The notes under the pieces are model-generated. The model searched no databases, was not told the origin of the DNA, and saw only the letters and a program-made list of their open reading frames with translations. A program made the position numbers and the translations under genes. A stretch of 64,000 nucleotides of DNA, from assembly GCA_019456305.1 (NCBI GenBank), contig VRUD01000004.1, forward strand, positions 1 through 64,000, given 5' to 3'. This document shows, in pieces, positions 13,886 through 21,436 of this stretch (position 1 is the stretch's first letter; the number at the start of each line of letters is the position of its first letter). Source of the DNA: Cytophagales bacterium (lineage in GTDB: Bacteria; Bacteroidota; Bacteroidia; Cytophagales; VRUD01).

Positions 13886-16800
13886 ATGAAATCTTCAGCC
13901 CCGTTTGAAAGGAAATTAATCCACTTCACCTTAATTTTTATAATTGTTGTTGCAGCAGGATATAAATTATTCACTGTAGTGAACGACCCCCAACATCATC
14001 GGGAAGTGCAACGTGTGCGTTCACTACAATATGATGAACAGAACATGCTAACCTTTCCTAAAGGCAGCAATTATGAAAAAGAGTGGCAAAAAGTTGACTC
14101 ATTAACAAAAAAAGGACTGAACAAATCAGCCCTCAAGGCTGTAAATGCTATTTATGCCAAAGCAAAAGCAGAGAACAATGCTCCCCAGTTTGTAAAGGCA
14201 GTTATCCACAAAATGAAGTTCAGGTCTGCCATTGAAGAAGATGCTGTTGTAAAATCAGTCATTGAACTTCAGCAGGAAATAGAAAGTGCCTCATTCCCTG
14301 TAAAGCCCGTGCTGCACTCTATGCTGGCAGAGATCTACTGGAGTTATTATCAGCAAAACCGCTACAAGTTCCTGAATCGTTCAGAAACCCTCAATTTTGA
14401 CCAGGAAGATATCCATACCTGGGGCCTCAAAAAAATTGTCAAAGAAGTTATAAAAAATCATCACTTCTCTCTCCGAAATACAGACAGCCTGAAAAGAACT
14501 CCCCTGAATATCTATGACGAAGTTATTCATTCCCCCCTTACTAAAGGGAGGTCTGGGGGTGACAAGGTGGTATCCAGAAAATTAAGGCCTACCTTATACG
14601 ATTTTCTTGCACATCGTGCCGTTGATTTTTATATGAATGAGGAATCATCATTGACCAAACCTGCTTATAAATTTGAACTTGACAGTAAAGAGTATTTCCA
14701 ACCAGCCGGCCAATTCGTAAATCTTTCCATTACAACCAAAGATTCATTATCCTTAAAATTCTATGCAATCAATATTCTACGGGATTTATTAGAATTTCAT
14801 TTAGAAGATCAGGATCCTGCTGCTTTAATTGATGTGAATTTAAAAAGATTGAAGTTTGTCCATGATCATGTAATCATTGAAAACAAGGATAGCCTGTATC
14901 TTCAAGCCTTAGAAAAATTTGAAAACAAGCACAAAGTACACCCCGCTTCAACAAACGTCTCTTACCAGGTTGCAAATCAATATTTCCTGAAAGGTGAGAA
15001 ATATAACCCCAGGCAATCTGAAAAGAATAAATGGGATAAGAAAAAAGCATTAAAAATATGTGATCGTGCCATCAAGCGTTTTTCGGAGGCAGGTGGGGCT
15101 AAAAATTGTAGGTATCTGATCGCCAGGATAAAAGAAAAAGCATTGTCCTTTACGATTGAAAATGTAAATCTTCCCGATAAACCTTTCAGGGCGCTGGTAG
15201 CATACAAAAACGTGGAAAAGATATATCTCCGCGTTGTAAAGACTGACCGGGCAGAGATAAACAGCCTCAAGCAAGGTTATAGCTACCAGAAAAATCTGCT
15301 TGATCATTATTCAAAGAAGAGATCAATACATAGTTGGTCAATTACTTTACCTAATGACAAGGATTTTCAAAAACATTATGTAGAAATAAAGATACCGGCT
15401 CTTGAAATTGGCCAATATGTAATTTTAGCAGGAACAGATGAGAAGCTAAGCTATCACGAAAATGCTGTTGCCTACACATTTACCACCGTCTCCAATATCA
15501 GCTACGTTTTCAGGCGTGTCCCGAACCCCGCCAAAGGCGGGGAGGGAACTTATGCTGGGTATGATCTATACGTAATGCACCGGCAACATGGAACACCATT
15601 GCCTAATGTAAAAGTCCAGGTATGGTATAAAAAGTACAACTATAAATTAAGAAAATATGAATCCACTACAGGAGGTATATTTACTACCAATGATCAAGGC
15701 TATTGCCGCATTCCTGCCAGTAAGAAAAGGCACAATTTTTACCTTGAATTTATAAAGGGTGAGGACAAGGTTTTTACAGATAATTCATTTTATAATTACG
15801 GCTATTATTCTCCTAAAGAAAAAAAACATTTGAAAACGATATTCTTTACCGACAGGTCAATTTATCGTCCGGGGCAAACTATCTATTTCAAGGGAATAAT
15901 GATTGAAACAGATGGAGAAACCAATAGCATCAAAACCAAGCAAACTACAACTGTATCCCTTCTTGATGTAAACTATCAGAAAATAACCACCTTAAACCTG
16001 GTTACCAATGAGTACGGTACTTTCAGCGGTTCATTTACCGCCCCTACAGGTGTACTAACCGGCCAGATGCATATTCAAAACAGTTCAGGTTCAGTATATT
16101 TTTCTGTGGAAGAATATAAACGCCCTAAATTTGAAGTTACCTTCAATCCTGTAAAAGGCAGCTACAAATTGGGCGGGAATATTTTGGTTACCGGGACTGC
16201 AAAGGCGTATGCAGGCTCCAACATAGATAATTCAGAAGTCAGATACCGTGTTGTTAGAAATGCCCGGTTCCCTCCCTGGTGTTATTATTGGTTCAGGTAT
16301 ATCCCCCCTTCCCCGGAAATGGAAATAGCCAACGGTGTTACGAAAACAAATGAAAAAGGGGAATTTGAGATAAATTTCAAGGCGATCCCTGATCTGAATA
16401 TTTCAAAAAAACTGCATCCTACATTTACTTATACTGTTTATGCAGATGTTACCGACATCACCGGAGAAACCCGGAGTGCACAGCAATACGTGAACGTTGG
16501 TTATACCGCTTTATTAATAGATGTAAACATACCGCAAGAATTAAACAAAGAGCAGGAACAGGAATTTAAGATCACCACTACCAATCTCAGCGGGGAATTT
16601 GAACCTGCAAAAGGCACTATTGCTATATTTCAATTACAAGAACCAAACCGCATTTATCGTAAACGCCTTTGGGAAAAGCCCGATAAGTTCATCATGAATA
16701 GGCCGGAATTTTATTTCAACTTCCCGAATGATGTTTATGATGACGAAAATAATATCTATAAATGGGAGCGTGCGAACAAAGTACATGAAACCAAATTTGA

Positions 16801-19800
16801 CACAGATAAGGAAAAAACAATTGTGCTAAACAATATTTCTACCTGGAAGCAGGGCAAATATCTGATGGAACTAATTTCAAATGACAAATATGGGGAAGAA
16901 GTGAAGCAGATAAAATACTTTACGCTCTATTCCACAAAAAATAAAAAGCCGCCATACAAAACAATAGATTGGTTCTCTGTACTTAATTCCAAAGCAGAGC
17001 CGGGTGAAAAAGTACAAATACTGATCGGTTCAGCAGAAAAGGATGTACATGTACTCTACGAAATTGAACATAAACAAAACATCATTAGCAAAAAATGGCT
17101 CACTTTAAGCGGCCAGCAAAAATTGATTGAAATACCCATTGAAGAAAAACACAGGGGCAACATAGCCGTTCATTTTACTTTTGTCAAAAACAACCGCATC
17201 TACCGGCACGACCACGTCATCACAGTTCCCCGGACCAATAAGGAGCTTGATATTGAATTTGAAACTTTCAGAAATAAACTTTATCCCGGTCAAAAAGAGG
17301 TGTGGAGGATCGTAATTCGGAATGGTATTCCGTCCAACGAAGCCAACGAAGCCGATAAAATAGCCGCAGAAATGGTCGCCACCCTATACGATGCTTCCCT
17401 TGATGCTTTCAGACCCCACAACTGGTATTTTGATATTTACAAAAATTACTATTCAACGCTCACATGGCAAAGCAGCAATGTTTTTGCGACCCGGAATTCA
17501 ACCTTATATCAAACAAACTGGAACCTCTATCCGGGATTTATTACCACCTACTATGACCGGCTAAACTGGTTTGGCTTTAGCTTTTATTGGGGGAGGTACC
17601 ACATATATAGAAAAGGAGCGGTTAGTTTAGCTTTAGATGCAACGGCAGGAGTGTATTCTGCAGATGAGACAGTTGAGGCAGAAATGGCTGATGAAACCAA
17701 AGTAATAACTAAAAAGATAGCAGGAGCCACTGCTCCAACAGATAAAGACACAGAATCCTTTGCATGGAATGGGCATGCCCGTTCACCAAAAGGGAAAACA
17801 GGTGGTAAGATGGCAGCCATCAAAGCCCGCACCAACTTCAACGAAACCGCCTTCTTCTACCCACACCTTAAAACCAATGAAAAAGGAGAAATAATCATTG
17901 CCTTCACCATTCCCGAAGCGCTGACAAGGTGGAAAATGATGGGTTTTGCCCATACCAAAGACCTGAAATATGGTTTTGTACAGGAAGAATTGATCACTCA
18001 AAAAGAATTGATGGTGATGCCCAATGCCCCGCGGTTTTTCAGAGAAGGAGATCATATTACCTTCACAGCCAAAGTTTCCAATGTTTCTGAAAAAGACCTG
18101 TCCGGAACGGCTCAATTGATGCTCTTTGATGCCCTCACGATGAAACCGGTTGATAATGAGTTAAAAAACACAAATGCCACTATAAAATTCAAAGCCAAAA
18201 AAGGGCAAAGTGCTGGTTTAAACTGGGATCTGACAATCCCGCAGGGGATCCAGGCGGTAACTTACCGTGTGGTAGCCAAAGCAGGTAAATTTTCTGATGG
18301 TGAGGAAATGGCGATCCCTGTATTGACCAACCGCATATTGGTTACCGAATCGTTGCCGTTGCCCATAAGAGGCAAGGGGAGTAAGAATTTTACCTTCAGT
18401 AAATTAGTAAACTCCGGCTCTTCCGTTACCCTGCGCAATCATAAAGTAACGCTGGAATTTACTTCCAATCCTGCCTGGTACGCCATCCAGGCATTGCCCT
18501 ATTTGATGGAATTTCCTTATGAATGCACCGAACAGGTTTTCAGCCGCTACTATGCCAACAGCATCGCTTCGCATATTGCAAATTCAAGTCCCAAAATAAA
18601 GCAGGTTTTTGATAGCTGGAGATCAAGTGCACTTGCTTCAACGAACGATGCCATCGCTTCGAGCGATGGCATCGTTAATTCACTTTTATCTAACCTGGAG
18701 AAAAACCAGGAATTGAAATCGATATTATTAGAAGAAACCCCCTGGGTATTAAACGCGCAGAATGAGACCGAAAGAAAAAAACGGATTGCTCTTTTATTTG
18801 ACTTAAACAAAATGGCAAATGAATTGGGTATAGCTTTTAAAAAGCTGAAAGAAGCACAGGCCTCCAATGGCGGCTGGCCCTGGTTCAAAGGAATGCCCGA
18901 CAGCAGGTATATTACCCAGCATATTGTGGCGGGTTTCGGACATCTGGATCATCTGGGTATTACAAACGATGCCATCGCTTTAAGCGATGGCATCGTTAAA
19001 ATGTTAAACAACGCTGTTCGCTACCTTGATGACAGGATAAAAGAAGATCATGAAAAATTAAAAAGGCACGCAGATAGATCAAAAGACCCTGACTATATGG
19101 ATAAAAACCACCTTGGTTCAACCCAAATTCATTATTTATATACCAGAAGCTATTTTTGGGACAAAGTTGAAATTTCGTCAAAAAATAAAGAAGCATTTGG
19201 TTATTACAAAGGCCAGGCGAAAAAATATTGGCTCTCTAACAATAAATACCTGCAGGGAATGATAGCACTCGCATTGCACAGGTTTGGAGAGAAAAATGTC
19301 CCTACGGATATCATTAAATCTTTAAAAGAAAACGCTTTACATTCCGAAGAGATGGGTATGTATTGGAAAAATATGGATTTTGGCTATTACTGGTACCAGG
19401 CGCCCATAGAAACACAAGCGCTTTTGATTGAGGTTTTTGACGAAGTAGCCGATGACAAAAAAGCAGTTGAAGACTTGAAGGTATGGCTTTTAAAACAAAA
19501 ACAAACACAGGATTGGAAAACCACCAAAGCCACCGTTGAAGCCTGTTATGCCTTGTTATTAAGGGGCGGTGACTGGTTAGATACAGAGCCATCAGTTAAA
19601 ATAAAATTGGGTAAAAAAATAATTGACCCGGCAAAAATGGATGATGTAAAAGTAGAAGCCGGAACCGGCTACTTTAAAACTTCCTGGACAGGCAGTGATA
19701 TTGTACCTGAAATGGGTAATATTACCGTTACAAAATATGTCCCGAGCGTTAGCGAGGGACCCCCCGGAAAAAGCGAGGGAACTGGAAGCGTATCATGGGG

Positions 19801-20275
19801 TGCACTGTACTGGCAATATTTTGAACAGCTTGATAAGATCACCACTTTTGAAACACCTTTAAAACTGAAAAAGCAGTTGTTCTTGGAAAAAACTTCCGAT
19901 ACAGGGCCGGTGATAACACCCATTACTGAGAAAACCAAATTAAAGCCAGGTGATAAGGTCAAAGTCAGGATTGAGCTGAGGGTTGACAGGTCTATGGAAT
20001 ACGTTCACATGAAAGATATGCGGGCTTCGGGATTTGAACCCATCAACGTGATATCACATTATAAATACCAGGACGGATTGGGCTATTATGAAAGCACCCG
20101 CGATGCAGCTACCAATTTCTTCTTCAGCTACCTGCCAAAAGGCACTTATGTGTTTGAATATCCTTTAAGGGTAACGCATAAAGGTGACTTTTCAAACGGC
20201 ATCACCACCATTCAATGTATGTATGCACCAGAGTTTGCTTCACATTCGGAGGGGATAAGGATTACAATTGAGTAG
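13886..20275 (+). CDS. giant alpha-2-macroglobulin family protein
   Basis: 2129 aa. Bacterial A2M: a periplasmic protease trap. An N-terminal anchor (IHFTLIFIIVVAAGYKLF, about 11-28) leads into MG-type domains. The MG2 domain starts near 655 (DRSIYRPGQTIYFKG); the A2M domain is near 1310-1400 (TRWKMMGFAHTKDLKYGF); the thioester motif C-T-E-Q has Cys at about 1547, followed by the all-helical TED domain (NGGWPWFKG, TQHIVAGFGHL) and a final beta domain. The thioester Cys-Gln pair is present, so covalent trapping is plausible. At least five short low-homology segments in frame coincide with palindromic DNA repeats (residues about 216-226, 547-553, 1587-1597, 1694-1704, 1952-1966). The reading frame stays intact through all of them. 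Confidence 0.92.
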   Translation: MKSSAPFERKLIHFTLIFIIVVAAGYKLFTVVNDPQHHREVQRVRSLQYDEQNMLTFPKGSNYEKEWQKVDSLTKKGLNKSALKAVNAIYAKAKAENNAPQFVKAVIHKMKFRSAIEEDAVVKSVIELQQEIESASFPVKPVLHSMLAEIYWSYYQQNRYKFLNRSETLNFDQEDIHTWGLKKIVKEVIKNHHFSLRNTDSLKRTPLNIYDEVIHSPLTKGRSGGDKVVSRKLRPTLYDFLAHRAVDFYMNEESSLTKPAYKFELDSKEYFQPAGQFVNLSITTKDSLSLKFYAINILRDLLEFHLEDQDPAALIDVNLKRLKFVHDHVIIENKDSLYLQALEKFENKHKVHPASTNVSYQVANQYFLKGEKYNPRQSEKNKWDKKKALKICDRAIKRFSEAGGAKNCRYLIARIKEKALSFTIENVNLPDKPFRALVAYKNVEKIYLRVVKTDRAEINSLKQGYSYQKNLLDHYSKKRSIHSWSITLPNDKDFQKHYVEIKIPALEIGQYVILAGTDEKLSYHENAVAYTFTTVSNISYVFRRVPNPAKGGEGTYAGYDLYVMHRQHGTPLPNVKVQVWYKKYNYKLRKYESTTGGIFTTNDQGYCRIPASKKRHNFYLEFIKGEDKVFTDNSFYNYGYYSPKEKKHLKTIFFTDRSIYRPGQTIYFKGIMIETDGETNSIKTKQTTTVSLLDVNYQKITTLNLVTNEYGTFSGSFTAPTGVLTGQMHIQNSSGSVYFSVEEYKRPKFEVTFNPVKGSYKLGGNILVTGTAKAYAGSNIDNSEVRYRVVRNARFPPWCYYWFRYIPPSPEMEIANGVTKTNEKGEFEINFKAIPDLNISKKLHPTFTYTVYADVTDITGETRSAQQYVNVGYTALLIDVNIPQELNKEQEQEFKITTTNLSGEFEPAKGTIAIFQLQEPNRIYRKRLWEKPDKFIMNRPEFYFNFPNDVYDDENNIYKWERANKVHETKFDTDKEKTIVLNNISTWKQGKYLMELISNDKYGEEVKQIKYFTLYSTKNKKPPYKTIDWFSVLNSKAEPGEKVQILIGSAEKDVHVLYEIEHKQNIISKKWLTLSGQQKLIEIPIEEKHRGNIAVHFTFVKNNRIYRHDHVITVPRTNKELDIEFETFRNKLYPGQKEVWRIVIRNGIPSNEANEADKIAAEMVATLYDASLDAFRPHNWYFDIYKNYYSTLTWQSSNVFATRNSTLYQTNWNLYPGFITTYYDRLNWFGFSFYWGRYHIYRKGAVSLALDATAGVYSADETVEAEMADETKVITKKIAGATAPTDKDTESFAWNGHARSPKGKTGGKMAAIKARTNFNETAFFYPHLKTNEKGEIIIAFTIPEALTRWKMMGFAHTKDLKYGFVQEELITQKELMVMPNAPRFFREGDHITFTAKVSNVSEKDLSGTAQLMLFDALTMKPVDNELKNTNATIKFKAKKGQSAGLNWDLTIPQGIQAVTYRVVAKAGKFSDGEEMAIPVLTNRILVTESLPLPIRGKGSKNFTFSKLVNSGSSVTLRNHKVTLEFTSNPAWYAIQALPYLMEFPYECTEQVFSRYYANSIASHIANSSPKIKQVFDSWRSSALASTNDAIASSDGIVNSLLSNLEKNQELKSILLEETPWVLNAQNETERKKRIALLFDLNKMANELGIAFKKLKEAQASNGGWPWFKGMPDSRYITQHIVAGFGHLDHLGITNDAIALSDGIVKMLNNAVRYLDDRIKEDHEKLKRHADRSKDPDYMDKNHLGSTQIHYLYTRSYFWDKVEISSKNKEAFGYYKGQAKKYWLSNNKYLQGMIALALHRFGEKNVPTDIIKSLKENALHSEEMGMYWKNMDFGYYWYQAPIETQALLIEVFDEVADDKKAVEDLKVWLLKQKQTQDWKTTKATVEACYALLLRGGDWLDTEPSVKIKLGKKIIDPAKMDDVKVEAGTGYFKTSWTGSDIVPEMGNITVTKYVPSVSEGPPGKSEGTGSVSWGALYWQYFEQLDKITTFETPLKLKKQLFLEKTSDTGPVITPITEKTKLKPGDKVKVRIELRVDRSMEYVHMKDMRASGFEPINVISHYKYQDGLGYYESTRDAATNFFFSYLPKGTYVFEYPLRVTHKGDFSNGITTIQCMYAPEFASHSEGIRITIE
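14531..14562. repeat. in-frame repeat insert in the A2M gene (1)
   Basis: C-rich half CCCCCCTTACTAAAGGGAGG followed by TCTGGGGGTGA, encoding SPLTKGRSGG. Similar words occur in the O-antigen ligase insert (59371) and in the signal-peptide region at 24970 and 25190. Confidence 0.6.
15526..15542. repeat. 17-nt hairpin inside the A2M gene (2)
   Basis: CCCCGCC-AAA-GGCGGGG, perfect 7-bp stem with 3-nt loop, read as NPAKGGEG in a linker between A2M domains. Same architecture as 9703, 35575, 38705, 49672, 55202 and 59391. Confidence 0.85.
18644..18676. repeat. 33-nt perfect palindrome inside the A2M gene (3)
   Basis: AACGATGCCATCGCT, loop TCG, then the exact reverse complement: 15-bp stem. It is 11 codons long and reads NDAIASSDGIV. 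A second copy, same orientation and frame, is at 18965. Confidence 0.9.
18965..18997. repeat. 33-nt perfect palindrome inside the A2M gene (4)
   Basis: Second copy of the 18644 element, identical 15-bp stem, loop TTA instead of TCG; reads NDAIALSDGIV. The two copies lie 288 nt apart within the TED domain. Confidence 0.9.
19740..19787. repeat. imperfect palindromic insert in the A2M gene (5)
   Basis: GTCCCGAGCGTTAGCGAGGG followed by ACCCCCCGG and a second AGCGAGGGA. Encodes VPSVSEGPPGKSEG between two otherwise normal domain strands. Confidence 0.6.
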
Positions 20276-20607
20276 TAATTTGTAACGCTACATTCATGTT
20301 CAGACCTCCTGACCTCGCAACACACAATTCAAATAAATATCGCAAAATAAAATACTTGAAAAATACTTTAGTGGGATTTGGTGCTTTGGTGGCTAAAAAT
20401 AAGTTGCCACCAAAGCACGAAAACACCAAATCCCACCAAAAAAGACAAAAACAACGCATTTTTACTTTGCGAGAGGTCACGAGTTCTGAAATTACTTTTC
20501 CGATTCTTTTAACTCCTTACCGTCATTCCAAAATGACCAAAACCCAATCAGAGGTATACTCATCATAAGAAGAAAAATTGGTTCTGTTTTATAGTATAAG
20601 CGGGGTA
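20276..20607. other. 332-nt gap with a long imperfect inverted repeat
   Basis: Left arm 20371-20393 (starts GTGGGATTTGGTG, ends CTTTGGTGGC), loop 20394-20405, right arm 20406-20436. The arms pair fully except for 8 nt (CGAAAACA-like segment in the right arm) missing from the left. It may terminate the A2M transcript or be a mobile palindrome. No credible gene in the rest. Confidence 0.7.
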
Positions 20608-20796
20608 TCAAGGCATATTCGATATTCCCAACTGTTTACATATCTTTTTGCACATAAGGTTTGATAGTTCCGTATGTCTGGCTACCGCTGATTGTTTCCT
20701 GTTTTTTGTATTCTGAAAGATGGAATGATTAGCCCCTTCCCGTAGTAAAGCACAATCATGTCTTTTTAAATGCTTTATAAAATCATTTCTCTTCAC
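20608..20796 (-). CDS. hicA: HicA-family toxin
   Basis: 62 aa starting at GTG (complement of 20794-20796). KRNDFIKHLKRHDCALLREGANHSIFQNTKN carries the catalytic His in GANHSIF, and the C-terminal helix LSNLMCKKICKQLGI matches the HicA family. It shares one base with the stop of the upstream hicB (TAGTG), so translation is coupled. The order is antitoxin first, as at 10851, but the sequences are distinct, so this is not a recent copy. Confidence 0.88.
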   Translation of the reverse strand: MKRNDFIKHLKRHDCALLREGANHSIFQNTKNRKQSAVARHTELSNLMCKKICKQLGISNMP

Positions 20797-21011
20797 TACG
20801 CAAGAACTAAATTTTCACGGATTACTTTTTTACCCCTATGTTCTTTTTCAACATTTTCCCTGTTGCTTTTCATCAGTAAATTTAAAGCATCTAATAAATT
20901 TACTTTTAATTCTTCAATGGTTTTACCCTGGGATATGGCTGCAGGAATTTCTCCTATTTGACCTACATACCATCCGTCATCCGAATTTTCTATTATTGCT
21001 GTAAGCTTCAT
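20796..21011 (-). CDS. hicB: HicB-family antitoxin
   Basis: 71 aa from ATG 21011 (MKLTAIIENSDDGWYVGQI); a longer frame to 21035 exists but the family starts here. Fold residues: DDGWYVGQIGEIPAAISQGKTIEELKVNLLDAL, the usual GxTxEEAxxNL pattern. No DNA-binding domain. It precedes and overlaps hicA by 1 nt. Confidence 0.87.
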   Translation of the reverse strand: MKLTAIIENSDDGWYVGQIGEIPAAISQGKTIEELKVNLLDALNLLMKSNRENVEKEHRGKKVIRENLVLA

Positions 21012-21035
21012 GTCAAAAGTTTTATACAAACTCAA

Positions 21036-21436
21036 CGTTTTTTTCTCTCTTTTGTTTCATGTAATACCCATAAATTGTGTGCGCTTTGTTTTTTTGGGTT
21101 ACGGTTTGTCATGGTTATACTAAAAATTTATGTTTTTTAAATATAAATGTCCTTTGTTTTTTCATTGAAAGTAGATAAAACGGAGCAAATCAAACCCCTT
21201 ACCTGTCAAGTTCCACAAGTTTGATGTAAAGTTATAAAAACTTATGCGTAAAATTTTTTTTTCAAACGTAATGTTTAAAGTTTTTTAAAAAAAGTTGCTA
21301 AATTATTTGGAAGTAATAAAAACCCTTTTTAAATTTACGGTAGCAAGATTGATGTAATCTTAGAATATAGTTTTGATTTTCTGCTGATTATAGGGGATAA
21401 GTACAGTTTTATTTATTAACTCTAAACATATACACC
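21036..21436. other. 401-nt AT-rich intergenic region
   Basis: Upstream of both hicBA (leftward) and the metalloprotease (rightward). No gene seen. A -7-like TAGTTTTG lies at 21368-21375 for the metalloprotease, but the nearest TTG is only 16 nt upstream, short of the usual 19-21, so it is a weak promoter candidate. The leader from there to ATG 21437 would be about 55 nt. Confidence 0.4.

Noticed and set aside
17584-18115. Minus-strand ORFs opposite the A2M domain
   Set aside because: Antisense shadows; no motif, and the A2M frame is continuous.
20296-20568. 90-codon plus-strand ORF after the A2M gene
   Set aside because: Reads through an inverted repeat and has no recognisable protein features.
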